Shown here: piece after piece, positions 1-11,173 of the stretch
Numbering within the stretch: the stretch's first letter is position 1
Layout: each line of letters starts with the position of its first letter
Origin: Actinomycetota bacterium
GTDB lineage: Bacteria > Actinomycetota > Actinomycetes > Nanopelagicales > Nanopelagicaceae
Direction of reading: 5' to 3'
Assembly (NCBI GenBank): GCA_009699575.1
Contig: WLNY01000002.1
Span: 36,614 to 100,613 of the forward strand
DNA: 64,000 bases
Made by a program: the position numbers and the translations under genes
The notes under the pieces: generated by a model
What the model was told of the DNA's origin: nothing
The model's input: only the letters and a program-made list of their open reading frames with translations
Database searches by the model: none

Positions 1-972
1 TGCTTCTTCAAAAATTCTAAGCTCTTGTACGCCAGATAAGTTTGCCTGTAAGCGTTTGAGATCTACTTCTCTATCTCCAGGTACCAATACTGCAATTGCT
101 TTCGTGTCAGCGACAAGCATGACATTTTTTAAAGTATCTGCCCCTGTGTACCCGCCGCCATAGTTTTCATTTAGCACAGCGACAAGTGAATCAATTGTTG
201 GAGTGTTAGGAGTATTGAGAACTTCTAGAACAGGTACCCCATCTGGATTTCCAGGCGGAACAATTGTGACCATTGCTTCTACATTTGCTGCGTATCCGCA
301 CTTCTCACAGAGAACATACGTATCTTCTCCCGTATCGCAAGGAGCTAGAAATTCTTCAGATTTAGATCCACCCATTGCCCCAGCCATTGCGCTCACAATG
401 TTGTACTTCAAACCAAGACGGGCGAATGTTTTAATGTACGCCTCACGATGTTTTTGGTAAGACGCTTCCAGTCCTGCGTCATCTAGGTCAAATGAATACG
501 AATCTTTCATAACAAATTCGCGTCCTCGGATGATTCCGCTACGCGGACGTGTTTCATCTCGATATTTAGTCTGAATTTGATAGAGAGATAATGGCAAATC
601 TTTGTATGAGGAGTACTCCCCCTTGACCATTAAAGTAAACATTTCTTCATGCGTTGGGCCTAAAAGATATTCGCCACCTTTGCGATCTTGAAGTCTGAAA
701 AGTTCGGGCCCGTATTCATTCCAGCGATTGGTCTGCTCATATGGTTCCTTTGGGAGCAAGGCGGGGAAATGCACCTCTTGAAACCCCGCACGATCCATTT
801 CCTCGCGGATGACTCTTTCTATATTTCGTAATGTGATGTACCCCAATGGAAGCCAAGAATAAATTCCCGCAGCAATACGGCGCACATACCCCGCGCGAAC
901 CAGTAATCGATGGCTTGCAACTTCGGCGTCGGATGGATCATCACGCAAAGTACGCAAGAAAAGGCTAGACAT
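1..972 (-). CDS. proS: prolyl-tRNA synthetase (N-terminal part; runs off the left edge)
   Basis: Minus-strand translation [44 protein letters not shown]...GPTHEEMFT...[18 protein letters not shown] is typical bacterial ProRS; open frame to the window edge; alternative start at 981. Confidence 0.95.
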   Translation of the reverse strand, partial: MSSLFLRTLRDDPSDAEVASHRLLVRAGYVRRIAAGIYSWLPLGYITLRNIERVIREEMDRAGFQEVHFPALLPKEPYEQTNRWNEYGPELFRLQDRKGGEYLLGPTHEEMFTLMVKGEYSSYKDLPLSLYQIQTKYRDETRPRSGIIRGREFVMKDSYSFDLDDAGLEASYQKHREAYIKTFARLGLKYNIVSAMAGAMGGSKSEEFLAPCDTGEDTYVLCEKCGYAANVEAMVTIVPPGNPDGVPVLEVLNTPNTPTIDSLVAVLNENYGGGYTGADTLKNVMLVADTKAIAVLVPGDREVDLKRLQANLSGVQELRIFEEA

Positions 973-1024
973 TCGCAACATAGGCGCGAGCCTACCTTAC
1001 GCACCTACAAGGAGAGCGAAGGAT

Positions 1025-2176
1025 TTAGTGAACGTTAACGCTAGGTTCCCCAGAGAGAGCTCCAGCAGCTTCCATCTCTTCGGCCAAGCGCATCGCTTCC
1101 TCAATGAGTGTTTCAACAATCATGGCTTCTGGAACAGTTTTAATAACCTGCCCCTTTACAAAAATTTGACCTTTTCCATTACCCGAAGCCACACCGAGAT
1201 CGGCTTCACGTGCTTCTCCTGGTCCATTAACCACACATCCCATGACTGCAACACGAAGAGGCACTGTCATACCTTGGAGCCCCGCCTGAACTTTTTCGGC
1301 CAGTGAGTACACATCAACTTGTGCACGCCCACATGAAGGGCACGAGACAATTTCAAGTTTTCTTTGACGTAAATTCAAAGACTCAAGAATGGAAATTCCA
1401 ACTTTAACTTCCTCTACTGGTGGTGCAGAGAGGGAAACGCGAATCGTGTCACCGATTCCTTCCGATAATAAAATACCGAATGCTGTTGCAGATTTGATTG
1501 TTCCTTGGAAAATTGGGCCAGCCTCTGTTACTCCAAGATGAAGCGGGTAATCGCATTGCGCTGCTAGAAGTCGATATGCACTGACCATCGTGACTGGATC
1601 ATGGTGCTTTACTGAAATTTTAATATCGGAAAATCCATGTTCCTCAAAAAGACTCGCCTCCCACAGGGCTGACTCAACGAGGGCTTCTGGAGTTGCTTTT
1701 CCATATTTTGCAATTAGTCGAGGGTCTAGCGATCCTGCATTCACGCCGATACGAATAGGAACTCCAGCATCGCCAGCAGCCTTAGCGACCTCTTTTACCT
1801 TGTCATCAAATTGTTTGATATTTCCAGGGTTTACGCGAACTGCTGCGCACCCTGCATCAATGGCTGCAAAAATATATTTAGGTTGAAAGTGAATATCAGC
1901 AATGACCGGTATTTGAGACTTCTTTGCAATCTGAGCAAGTGCATCAGCATCATCTTGACTTGGGACCGCCACTCTAACTATCTGGCAACCAGAAGCCGTG
2001 AGCTCTGCAATCTGTTGGAGCGTCGCATTGACATCAGAAGTCAGCGTTGTGCACATGGATTGCACTGATACCGGTGAATCACTTCCAACCCCAATTGAAC
2101 CTACTCTGAGTTGCCTCGTTTGGCGGCGAGGTGCGAGAGTTTTTGCTGGAGCACTTGGAATACCTAGATCGACCAT
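1025..2176 (-). CDS. ispG: 4-hydroxy-3-methylbut-2-en-1-yl diphosphate synthase
   Basis: 383 aa [34 protein letters not shown] and [10 protein letters not shown] motifs of GcpE/IspG. Confidence 0.97.
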   Translation of the reverse strand: MVDLGIPSAPAKTLAPRRQTRQLRVGSIGVGSDSPVSVQSMCTTLTSDVNATLQQIAELTASGCQIVRVAVPSQDDADALAQIAKKSQIPVIADIHFQPKYIFAAIDAGCAAVRVNPGNIKQFDDKVKEVAKAAGDAGVPIRIGVNAGSLDPRLIAKYGKATPEALVESALWEASLFEEHGFSDIKISVKHHDPVTMVSAYRLLAAQCDYPLHLGVTEAGPIFQGTIKSATAFGILLSEGIGDTIRVSLSAPPVEEVKVGISILESLNLRQRKLEIVSCPSCGRAQVDVYSLAEKVQAGLQGMTVPLRVAVMGCVVNGPGEAREADLGVASGNGKGQIFVKGQVIKTVPEAMIVETLIEEAMRLAEEMEAAGALSGEPSVNVH

Positions 2177-2220
2177 GACGTTATTGTGCCCTAAATTTTC
2201 TGGCGTTGCGACACGAAGCG

Positions 2221-3408
2221 CTAGAGATTGAGATGAACTGGGTTGATGATGTCAGCAGCAAGCAAGAGAACAGTCAGCGCCGCTAATAATATGAAGACAA
2301 GCATGGTTACAGGTGCCAAGGAATTTACATTAATTGGCGAGGGACGAGGTCGTTTTCGAATTCGCGCGAAGAGAGCTCGCACCTCATCAAGAATTGCAAT
2401 CGCCATATGTCCGCCGTCAAGTGGAAGAATGGGCAGCAAATTAAAAACCCCAACAAAAAAATTTAAACTTGCGATGAGTAATAAAAAGGTGGCCAGACGC
2501 TCTTTGACTGAGAGAGCGTTCGAACCAATTGTTTGACCTGAAACTTGTGCAACTCCTACGATCCCGACAAGACCATTGGGGTCTCGCTCATCGCCTGAGA
2601 CTGTAGCGCCCCATAGTGCAGGAATTTTCGATGGTAGGGATGCAATTGATGTCACACTACTTGTGAGAAATTCTTTTGAAAGTTTTCCTGCAAATTCAAA
2701 TGACTTGATGGGAGAACTTTTTACAATTCCATACGTATTGACAACACCGAGAAATCCATATTTCTCACCATCAATAATTCGAACCGCTGGAACAATTGAA
2801 ATATCAAATATTTTCCCGTCTCTTTTCACAGTCAAAGTAATGGCTTTACCCGGAGAATTTCGAATAATTTCAACATCTTTCGACCAGTTAGTTATCTCTG
2901 CGCCGTTAAAGGCGAGAATTTGATCCCCAGCACGCAGCCCTGCACTTTGCGCCGGAGATATGGGATCCACATCTGCGCAGGCAAGAACGCCCTTGGGAAC
3001 ACACACTGAAATTTGGGCAATTGTTGATGTGGCCTGCGAGGTCCCAACCCCCATGAATATCGCCAGCAACAGGAGAAAGCCGAGAACAAAGTGGAGAAAA
3101 GAGCCAGCCCCTAGAACAATTAATTTGCGACCAGAGCTTGCTCCATAAAATGCTCGATCTTCTTCACCTGCGGGCATAATGTCGCTGGGAACCATGCCTT
3201 CAATTCTGCAATAGCCGCCAGCTGGAATAACCTTAATTCCAAATTCAGTTTCCCCGCGACGAAAAGACCAGATGCGCTTTCCAAATCCAAGGAAGAATTC
3301 AGATACTTTCATGTTAAATTTCCTAGCCATTATGTAATGGCCAAATTCGTGGAACATGACTGAAAGTAAAAGCGCAACAATGAAAGCAAGTATTCCGAGA
3401 AATTGCAT
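2221..3408 (-). CDS. rseP: site-2 protease family (RseP/M50) membrane metalloprotease with PDZ domain
   Basis: HEFGH zinc motif near N-terminus, PDZ-like segment, [10 protein letters not shown] motif. Confidence 0.93.
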   Translation of the reverse strand: MQFLGILAFIVALLLSVMFHEFGHYIMARKFNMKVSEFFLGFGKRIWSFRRGETEFGIKVIPAGGYCRIEGMVPSDIMPAGEEDRAFYGASSGRKLIVLGAGSFLHFVLGFLLLLAIFMGVGTSQATSTIAQISVCVPKGVLACADVDPISPAQSAGLRAGDQILAFNGAEITNWSKDVEIIRNSPGKAITLTVKRDGKIFDISIVPAVRIIDGEKYGFLGVVNTYGIVKSSPIKSFEFAGKLSKEFLTSSVTSIASLPSKIPALWGATVSGDERDPNGLVGIVGVAQVSGQTIGSNALSVKERLATFLLLIASLNFFVGVFNLLPILPLDGGHMAIAILDEVRALFARIRKRPRPSPINVNSLAPVTMLVFILLAALTVLLLAADIINPVHLNL

Positions 3409-3411
3409 GTA

Positions 3412-4554
3412 TTAAACCATTCGACTAATTAATTCACGGGCAATATTTCGTGCATTGTTCTCGATGGCACTGACATCGCCTAAATCACGGATGCTCGTAG
3501 CCGCCTGCGCGCCCACCTTTTCTACAACGTCTGCGACTAACTCCATAATAGAAGTAAATCTAATGCCTCCAGCAAGAAATGACTCAACGGCAACTTCATT
3601 GGCAGCATTAAAGGTTGCTGGGAGTCCCCCTGCGAGCCTGCCACACTCTCGAGCCAAATTAATTGCAGGGAATCGAAGATCATCAATGGGAGAAAAAGAC
3701 CATTGTTGAGATTGGCTCCATTCAATGGCAGGCGTAGCTGCACTGAGTCGCTCTGGCCAATGTATGGCGAAGGAAATCGGCCCTTTCATGTTCGGCGGAC
3801 TTGCTTGGGCAATAGTTGAACCATCGACAAATTCGACCATTGAGTGCACAACTGATTGAGGATGAATTACGGCCTGAATATGTGAATATGGAATTCCAAA
3901 CAAAACGTGCGCTTCAATAATCTCTAAACCTTTATTGAGCAATGTTGCTGAATTAACAGAAATCACCGGCCCCATTGACCAGGTCGGATGCGCGAGTGCT
4001 TCTTCGCGAGTAACGGTGCTGAGATCCTTGCGATCTCGAAATGGCCCCCCTGATGCGGTGAGAATTAGTTGTGACACTTCATCTCTTCTCCCCGCCATTA
4101 AGCACTGCCACAGCGCACTGTGCTCGGAATCCACTGGGATTAATTGATTTGGTTTGGCAAGGCCCATGACTAGTTCACCCGCTGCAATGAGTGATTCTTT
4201 ATTGGCTAACGCAAGAGTATTTCCTGCTTTCAGGGCTGCCAAGGTGGGGGCAAGACCGATTGAACCTGTAATTGCATTTACGACCACATCACATGTGATG
4301 GCTGCTAATTCAGTTGATGCGTTGGGCCCATCAATAACCGTGACCCCTGGAAGGGAGCTGCGCAATACATCAGCATTATGAACGGTTCCTACTACCTTGA
4401 CGTTAAATTTCTTAGCCTGCTCAATTAAGGCGCTCGGATTATTTCCGGCAGAAGCAATTGCTAGTACATTAAAAAGGTCGGGATTACTTGCAACGATTTC
4501 TAGAGTTTGTATTCCTATCGACCCGGTTGAACCAAGGATTACTAAATCACGCAT
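3412..4554 (-). CDS. dxr: 1-deoxy-D-xylulose 5-phosphate reductoisomerase
   Basis: GSTGSIGIQTLEIV, ANKESLIAAGE, PVDSEHSALWQCL motifs. Confidence 0.97.
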   Translation of the reverse strand: MRDLVILGSTGSIGIQTLEIVASNPDLFNVLAIASAGNNPSALIEQAKKFNVKVVGTVHNADVLRSSLPGVTVIDGPNASTELAAITCDVVVNAITGSIGLAPTLAALKAGNTLALANKESLIAAGELVMGLAKPNQLIPVDSEHSALWQCLMAGRRDEVSQLILTASGGPFRDRKDLSTVTREEALAHPTWSMGPVISVNSATLLNKGLEIIEAHVLFGIPYSHIQAVIHPQSVVHSMVEFVDGSTIAQASPPNMKGPISFAIHWPERLSAATPAIEWSQSQQWSFSPIDDLRFPAINLARECGRLAGGLPATFNAANEVAVESFLAGGIRFTSIMELVADVVEKVGAQAATSIRDLGDVSAIENNARNIARELISRMV

Positions 4555-5553
4555 TTAACGATCAAGAAGATTTTGAGTAGGAGAATATGTTTCGCCACTG
4601 CGTCGCTTTGCAATCGCGCTTAGAGCTTCAAGCACAACTCTATTGGCCAGAATTGCAGTGATATCTGCACTATCAAATGGCGGTGCAACTTCGACAATAT
4701 CAATTCCAACTACTGGTAACTCAAGGCATATTCGTCGGACTGATTCAAGTAATTCACGACTTGTCATACCACCTGGTTCTGGAGTTCCAGTTCCTGGCGC
4801 CATACCTGGATCGACAACATCAATATCTACCGAGAGAAAGACTCCATCACAGTCATCAGTTAGTCTCTCAAATGATTCATCCAAAACTGTGTTGAGTCCT
4901 CGATGATGAATTTCTGTCATTTCATAACTTCGCATGCCTTGATCACGCATCCAATCAAGGGTTGTGCTATCTGGCCAATAACCACGAAGTCCCAATTGAA
5001 GAAAACGATCGCCACGAACAGCGCCCGATTCAATTAATCGACGCATTGGAGTGCCATGCCCGACTAGTGCTCCAAATTGCGTGTCGCCTGTATCGGCGTG
5101 TGCATCAAAGTGAACCATGCTGATTCTGCCCATTCCACGATGGCGAGCAATACCCAAGACGTCAGCTGAGGCGATGGAGTGATCACCGCCGAGGATTACC
5201 GGAATAATTCCAGCAGATGAAATCTTTTCCGTAGCGTCTGCGAGTACCGCAAGAGATGAAACCAAATCCCCACCCGGCATCAATAAATCCCCAGCATCGA
5301 GAACTTTCAAAGCTTTCAAAGAATCAATTCGCAAGGCCAAATGTGGGCGCTCGGCATCGTGTGGAAGATAATCTCCACCTCGAATAGCTTGAGGTCCAAA
5401 TTTCGCTCCCGAGCGATGTGATGTTCCACTATCTATGGGTGCGCCAACAATAATTACGTCTGCGTCAGCATAACTACTTGGGACTTCGAGATCACATTCG
5501 CCAATTCCTAAAAATGTAAATTTTGGTCCGTACATGTTGCCTAAATTAGCCAT
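4555..5553 (-). CDS. speB: agmatinase/ureohydrolase family protein
   Basis: GGDHSI, DAHADTGD, SVDIDVVDPGMAPGTGTPEPGG metal-binding motifs of the arginase/agmatinase family; substrate not determinable by eye. Confidence 0.8.
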   Translation of the reverse strand: MANLGNMYGPKFTFLGIGECDLEVPSSYADADVIIVGAPIDSGTSHRSGAKFGPQAIRGGDYLPHDAERPHLALRIDSLKALKVLDAGDLLMPGGDLVSSLAVLADATEKISSAGIIPVILGGDHSIASADVLGIARHRGMGRISMVHFDAHADTGDTQFGALVGHGTPMRRLIESGAVRGDRFLQLGLRGYWPDSTTLDWMRDQGMRSYEMTEIHHRGLNTVLDESFERLTDDCDGVFLSVDIDVVDPGMAPGTGTPEPGGMTSRELLESVRRICLELPVVGIDIVEVAPPFDSADITAILANRVVLEALSAIAKRRSGETYSPTQNLLDR

Positions 5554-6389
5554 TAATGAGGCTTCCTTTTGTTTCCTACAAACTGACCAACAACAACGAT
5601 GATCAGGGCTAAGAAAAACATTGAAGAACCGATCACGTTTGCTTGCGGTGGGATACCTCTGGTGGCAGAAACATAAACAAATTTAGGAAAGGTTGAAAGA
5701 GTTCCTGAATTGAAGTTAGTAATAATAAAATCATCAAATGAAAGACTAAATGCGAGAAGTGCTGCGCCAGCGATACCTGGTGCGACTAGAGGTAAAGTCA
5801 CGCGACGAAAAGTCTCAAATTCATTTGCATACAGATCCATCGCCGCTTGTTCAAGCCGTGGATCCAAACTTGCGATTCGTGCCTTTACTGTGACCACCAC
5901 AAAGGAAATACAAAACATAACGTGGGCGATTACGGTTGGCCAAAAGCCCGGGTTGATTTGAAAAACAAGGAACAAAGAAAGAAGAGAAGCACCTAGAACA
6001 ATTTCTGGAGTTGCCATTGGTAAGAAAATTAGCAAATTAGTTGATGATCTGCCCTTGAAGTTATAGCGACCGATTGCAAATGCAATGCCTGTTCCTAGGA
6101 TTGTTGAAAATGTTGTAGCTAGTAATCCAATTTTTATTGAATTACCAAGGGCTGTGCAAACCTCTGGTGCGCCACAAGGATTTTGCCAGTTAGCTGTGGT
6201 GAAACCTTTCCACACTAAATTGCTCTTTCCGCCATCATTAAATGAAAAAATGAATGTATAGAGCACGGGGATAAAAAGGTAAGTAAAACCAAAAACTGCA
6301 TAAATTCGAATGAGATTTCGACCAAACCATCGAGATATTCGTGCATTTATTGGCAAAGTTGGAATCGGTGCATCAGCAAGTTGTTTCAT
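5553..6389 (-). CDS. potC: spermidine/putrescine ABC transporter permease
   Basis: BPD-type permease; 4 bp overlap with potB; located in potABCD-like cluster. Confidence 0.88.
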   Translation of the reverse strand: MKQLADAPIPTLPINARISRWFGRNLIRIYAVFGFTYLFIPVLYTFIFSFNDGGKSNLVWKGFTTANWQNPCGAPEVCTALGNSIKIGLLATTFSTILGTGIAFAIGRYNFKGRSSTNLLIFLPMATPEIVLGASLLSLFLVFQINPGFWPTVIAHVMFCISFVVVTVKARIASLDPRLEQAAMDLYANEFETFRRVTLPLVAPGIAGAALLAFSLSFDDFIITNFNSGTLSTFPKFVYVSATRGIPPQANVIGSSMFFLALIIVVVGQFVGNKRKPH

Positions 6390-7279
6390 ACAAGCTCATC
6401 CGTTCCAGATTTACGAATATAAATGGTGACCAAGATTAGAATTGCAATCATCAGAGTAAAGGAAAGCGCTGCTGCGGTTGGATAGTCTACGATTTTAAAG
6501 AAACTCGAATCAATCACATTGCCGATCATCTTGGTGTTGGGATTTCCAAGGATGGCTGCATTGACGTAATCACCTGCTGCTGGAATGAATGTCAGAAGAG
6601 TTCCAGCTACTACACCGGGCATTGATAAAGGCAATGTAACTTTTCTAAATGTAGTAATTCCGTTGGCGTAGAGATCTCCAGAAGCTTCCAAAGTGCGTGG
6701 ATCTATTCGCTCAAGTGAGGCGTATAGAGGCAGCGTCATGAAAGGCAAAAAGTTATAAGTCATACCTGCTACAACCGCAACGGCACTTGCAGTAAGCGAT
6801 GTTTGCTCGCCAATTATGTGCAGTCCTCGCAATGTAGGGACGACAAAGCCTCCCTCTCCCAAAATCTGCTTCCACGCAATAGTGCGAAGAAGAAATGAAG
6901 TGAAAAACGGTGCCACGACAAGCACTAGTAGAAAGTTTTTAAATTTTCCCGATTTTAATGCAATCGCATATGCCAATGGGTAGGCAATCGCTAGGGCTAA
7001 AACTGTCGCTAGGGTTGCATACAAAAATGAACGGCCGAATTGTTCCTTGTTATCAAGAAAAGCGTTGACGTAATTGGCGAAATGGAAAGTCTGTTCGTAT
7101 TCGCCTGTGTCTCCACCAGCGATTGGAGTTTGAGTAGAAGTTTGCGCCAAGTTTGCAATGGGTAGAATAAAAAAAGTAAAGAGAAAGATAAGCCCCGGGG
7201 CTAAGAGCACATAAGGCATGCTGGCCTTACCCCCAGAAAAGGCTGAAACGCGGGAGCGTGCGGCGTGAATGAGAGCCAT
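6386..7279 (-). CDS. potB: spermidine/putrescine ABC transporter permease
   Basis: BPD-type permease with EASGDLYANGITTFRKVTLPLSMPG EAA-loop. Confidence 0.88.
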   Translation of the reverse strand: MALIHAARSRVSAFSGGKASMPYVLLAPGLIFLFTFFILPIANLAQTSTQTPIAGGDTGEYEQTFHFANYVNAFLDNKEQFGRSFLYATLATVLALAIAYPLAYAIALKSGKFKNFLLVLVVAPFFTSFLLRTIAWKQILGEGGFVVPTLRGLHIIGEQTSLTASAVAVVAGMTYNFLPFMTLPLYASLERIDPRTLEASGDLYANGITTFRKVTLPLSMPGVVAGTLLTFIPAAGDYVNAAILGNPNTKMIGNVIDSSFFKIVDYPTAAALSFTLMIAILILVTIYIRKSGTDELV

Positions 7280-8424
7280 TACTCGTCGAGATCCTCTGGC
7301 ATTACTTCAGATCCCGCACTCGCATCCTCATCTCCAGCTAAGGCAAATGTAAAGATTGATTCCCAAGATAAAACGACTGCGTCGCCTTTATTCAGCGGTG
7401 GAACTCCATCATCGTTTTGCTCAAAGACCATGAGTTCTTGCTTCCATGGCATTTCAACTTGGTACTGGGTGCTTACGCCAATATATGAAACGTCAGCGAT
7501 GACTCCACCTGTGAGCACATTGCCTGTGGCAGGAGTCCCTTCTGGATGAATACGAATCTTTTCAGGGCGAATTCCAGCCAAAACAGAATTGTCTTTGGCG
7601 TGGCTTCTAGATTTGGCAATCTTTATTCTCTGGCTAAAGACGTTTACTACGAGTGAATCACCATCAGTGCCTTCGACCGTGCCCTTAATCAAATTGGACT
7701 GACCTAGGAAGTTTGCAACAAAGGCTGTTTCAGGATTGTCGTAGAGATCTGCAGGAGAACCCATCTGCTCAATTTTTCCTTCATTCATAACAGCGATTGT
7801 GTCAGCCATAGTCATTGCTTCTTCTTGATCATGGGTCACGTGCACAAATGTGAGACCAACTTCAGTCTGAATCCATTTGAGCTCAATCTGCATTTGCCGG
7901 CGCAATTTAAGATCGAGTGCGCCTAATGGCTCGTCGAGAAGTAGCAAAGCTGGGCGATTCACAATTGCACGCGCTAAAGCGATGCGCTGTTGTTGCCCAC
8001 CAGAGAGTTGCGTCGGTTTACGTTGCGCCAAATGAGGAAGTTCAACAAGGTTAAGAACTTTATCTACAGCTTCTTTAACGTCTTTTATTCCACGGCGGCG
8101 GAGTCCGAATGCGACATTTTCATAAATTGTCAGGTGTGGAAATAATGCATAATTTTGGAAAACCGTATTAATTGGCCGTTGATATGACTTCTTAGTCGTG
8201 ATATCAACCGCGCCAATATGAATGCTTCCAACAGTAGGCTCTTCAAGACCTGCAATAATCCGAAGTGTTGTTGTTTTACCGCACCCCGATGGTCCAAGGA
8301 GTGCGAAGAAAGAACCCTCAGGGATGACAAGTGAAAGATCATCAACGGCTGTGAAATCACCAAATGATTTGGTGATACGTGTTAGACGCAGATCTCCCTT
8401 TGCAGAAGTTGATGCATCAGCCAC
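7279..8424 (-). CDS. potA: spermidine/putrescine ABC transporter ATP-binding protein
   Basis: Walker A GPSGCGKTT, LSGGQQQRIALARA signature, LLLDEPLGALD, C-terminal TOBE-like region. Confidence 0.93.
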   Translation of the reverse strand: MADASTSAKGDLRLTRITKSFGDFTAVDDLSLVIPEGSFFALLGPSGCGKTTTLRIIAGLEEPTVGSIHIGAVDITTKKSYQRPINTVFQNYALFPHLTIYENVAFGLRRRGIKDVKEAVDKVLNLVELPHLAQRKPTQLSGGQQQRIALARAIVNRPALLLLDEPLGALDLKLRRQMQIELKWIQTEVGLTFVHVTHDQEEAMTMADTIAVMNEGKIEQMGSPADLYDNPETAFVANFLGQSNLIKGTVEGTDGDSLVVNVFSQRIKIAKSRSHAKDNSVLAGIRPEKIRIHPEGTPATGNVLTGGVIADVSYIGVSTQYQVEMPWKQELMVFEQNDDGVPPLNKGDAVVLSWESIFTFALAGDEDASAGSEVMPEDLDE

Positions 8425-9609
8425 TTAGTTACCGGCCGCCTTCTGAAATGCAGTTGTGAACGAAGTTTCCTCAGCTGGAGTCAGAGCACGGAAAACCTTC
8501 AAACGTGACTGAGTAGCCTCTGATGGGAAAATGTATTCACTTTTCGCAAGTGTTGGATCGATTTTTTCCATTTCTGCCTGCGCTCCCTTTACAGGAGTTA
8601 CATAATTAACATAGGCAGCTACTTGAGCAGCAACTGCTGGTTCGTAGTAGTAATTGATGAGCTTTTCAGCATTGGCTTTACTCTCAGCTGGAGCAACTGA
8701 TGGAATGAGGAAATTATCATTTGAGAAAGTGCCACCAGAATCTGGAATAGCGAAATCAAATTTACCTTCATTTTCAAGTGCCAACTGGAACATATCGCCA
8801 GACCAGCCTATGACGGCTGTTGCGTCGCCACTGATGAGATCTTCTTTGTACTCATTGCCCTTAACTCCACGAATCCAGCCATCTGAAATTTTCTTGGCAA
8901 GGAAATCAACAGCATTCATGTACTGAGCTTCATTGAAGTTAGTAATATCAACGCCCTGATAGAGCATGATGATACCCATCGTGTCGCGAAGTTCGGAAAG
9001 GACTGTGATTTTTCCTTTATTTGCTGGCGCGAAAAGATCATCAAGTGTGTGCAGTCCCTTTGGAACTTTTGCAGTATTCCAACCAAGCCCAGCCATAATT
9101 CCTTGGTAAGGAAGTGAGCGAGCGCGACCTGGATCAAATGAAACATCTGCCAAGGAATCCAAAACATTAACCGCATTTGGAATATTAGCTGTATCAAATT
9201 CTTTTGTGTAACCGAGTCGAATCCAACGTGCCGCCATCCAGTCTGTTGGCGTAACGATGTCATACCCAATATCTTTGCCAAGCTTTAGTTGGCCTTGAAC
9301 TTTGCCGTAAAATTCATCGTTATCGTTTATATCTTCGCGATAATCAACTTTGATACCAGTTTGCTGTGTGAATTCTTCAATAGATGGATACACCTTGCCT
9401 GATGCGTCCACGTCTAAGTACAAAGTCCAGTTTGCCCAGCGCACTGTGTCACTTGCACCAGAGGCGCTATCGCCTGATCCACCCGAACCGCATGCAGCCA
9501 AGGCTCCCGCTGCACCTACTGCGCCTACGCCGGCAATGAGCCCACGGCGTGAAATTGCAGTTTTAATCAGAGATTGCGTTTCTGGAGAGAGTGAATCTTT
9601 CTTGGCCAT
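8425..9609 (-). CDS. potD: polyamine-binding lipoprotein (PotD/PotF family)
   Basis: SRRGLIAG Tat-like signal with LAAC lipobox; extracellular solute-binding protein; adjacent to potABC. Confidence 0.87.
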   Translation of the reverse strand: MAKKDSLSPETQSLIKTAISRRGLIAGVGAVGAAGALAACGSGGSGDSASGASDTVRWANWTLYLDVDASGKVYPSIEEFTQQTGIKVDYREDINDNDEFYGKVQGQLKLGKDIGYDIVTPTDWMAARWIRLGYTKEFDTANIPNAVNVLDSLADVSFDPGRARSLPYQGIMAGLGWNTAKVPKGLHTLDDLFAPANKGKITVLSELRDTMGIIMLYQGVDITNFNEAQYMNAVDFLAKKISDGWIRGVKGNEYKEDLISGDATAVIGWSGDMFQLALENEGKFDFAIPDSGGTFSNDNFLIPSVAPAESKANAEKLINYYYEPAVAAQVAAYVNYVTPVKGAQAEMEKIDPTLAKSEYIFPSEATQSRLKVFRALTPAEETSFTTAFQKAAGN

Positions 9610-9701
9610 GGAGAACTCCTTCGGTGCGAGAGCGGTCAGATGGAACTTTGAGATGGCCCATTATGGCCCACATTCAACGATATTTGGAACTTTTCTCGCC
9701 A

Positions 9702-11129
9702 CTATCCTTCGAGATTTGTCATCACATGTTTGATGCGCGTGTAATCTTCAAAGCCGTAGGCCGATAAATCCTTTCCATATCCTGAGCGCTTGAAACCGCC
9801 ATGTGGCATTTCTGAAACCATGGGGATATGGGTATTAATCCAGACGCAGCCAAAGTCAAAGGCGCGAGAGAGACGCATTGCTCGGCCGTGATCTCGCGTC
9901 CACACACTGGAGGCAAGTCCGTAATCGACCCCATTGGCCATAGCAATTGCTTCGGCTTCATCTGTAAATTTCTGGATAGTGATGACAGGTCCAAAAATCT
10001 CTGACTGAATCATTTCATCGCTTTGCAACAGGTCAGCTACAACTGTTGGAGCGTAGAAGTAACCAGGCTGCTTGAGTTGTACGCCTCCTGAAAGGACTCG
10101 AGCATGTGATGGAGCGCGATCGATAAAGCCGGCAACTCGCGCCAATTGGTTAGCGTTATTCACGGGCCCCAGGAGAACATCTTCATGGGGCATTCCTATT
10201 GCGATGTTATGTGTTGCTTCATGCGCAAGAAGGGCAACCATCTCGTCATATACCCCTGCTTGAACAATTACTCGAGTGGCAGCAGTGCAATCTTGTCCTG
10301 CATTGAAATATCCAGCCAAGGCAATGGCCTGGGCTGCAGACTCTAAATTGGCATCATCAAAAACAACAACTGGCGCTTTGCCACCGAGTTCGAGGTGTAC
10401 TCGCTTAAGTTGCTTGGCCGCGGCACCAGCAACTTCAATTCCTGCTCGAACCGACCCTGTGATTGAAACCATTGCGGGTGTCTTGTGCTCAACGAGTGCG
10501 GCTCCAGTTTCGCGTTCTCCGCACACAACGTTAATGACTCCATCAGGCAAAAATTCGCTCATGACTTCTGCCATAAATACTGTCGATGCTGGAGTCGTAT
10601 CACTTGGCTTGAGAACAACAGTGTTTCCAGCAGCGATTGCTGGCGCCCATTTCCACACTGCCATCATCATTGGATAATTCCAGGGAGTCACTTGAGCACA
10701 CACACCTATTGGCTCACGACGAATGAAAGATGTCATGCCGCGTAAGTACTCTCCAGCAGATTTGCCTTCTAAGTTTCTTGCCGCACCTGCAAAAAATCTA
10801 ATTTGATCAAGCATTGGTGGCATCTCTTCAGATGCAGTCACAGCAAGTGGCTTGCCAGTATTTCGACTTTCAATTTCTACAAATTCATCGGCGCGATTCT
10901 CGATGGCATCAGCAATTTTGAGAAGAGCGCGCTGACGCTCAGATGGAGTGGAATCACGCCACGATGAAAAGGCGTTTGAAGCCGCTTTCATCGCTACATC
11001 TACATCTGCCGCATTTGATTTAGGCGCGGTTGCATACGCTTCCCCCGTAGAGGGATTAATCAGCGAAGTTGTCTCACCTGAAGTGGAATCAACACGGCGG
11101 CCATTTATAAAATTACTCAACTTTTCCAT
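9702..11129 (-). CDS. aldehyde dehydrogenase, probable 4-aminobutyraldehyde dehydrogenase
   Basis: ALDH motifs (VTPWNYPMMMAVWKWAPAIAAGNTVVLKPS, LELGGKAPV, GQDCTAATR, EIFGPV); start taken at MEKLSNFINGRR rather than the longer ORF start (11249). Confidence 0.85.
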   Translation of the reverse strand: MEKLSNFINGRRVDSTSGETTSLINPSTGEAYATAPKSNAADVDVAMKAASNAFSSWRDSTPSERQRALLKIADAIENRADEFVEIESRNTGKPLAVTASEEMPPMLDQIRFFAGAARNLEGKSAGEYLRGMTSFIRREPIGVCAQVTPWNYPMMMAVWKWAPAIAAGNTVVLKPSDTTPASTVFMAEVMSEFLPDGVINVVCGERETGAALVEHKTPAMVSITGSVRAGIEVAGAAAKQLKRVHLELGGKAPVVVFDDANLESAAQAIALAGYFNAGQDCTAATRVIVQAGVYDEMVALLAHEATHNIAIGMPHEDVLLGPVNNANQLARVAGFIDRAPSHARVLSGGVQLKQPGYFYAPTVVADLLQSDEMIQSEIFGPVITIQKFTDEAEAIAMANGVDYGLASSVWTRDHGRAMRLSRAFDFGCVWINTHIPMVSEMPHGGFKRSGYGKDLSAYGFEDYTRIKHVMTNLEG

Positions 11130-11173
11130 AGTGTTGAGCCTACGCGCGAGATGAGAATTGTTCAAGAAGAGAT

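Noticed and set aside
819-1004. 61-aa minus-strand ORF
   Set aside because: Alternative frame of the proS 5' end; proS frame has clear synthetase sequence
9601-9625. GGAG-TT-CTCC stem at the potD SD
   Set aside because: Loop of two nucleotides is too small for a stable hairpin
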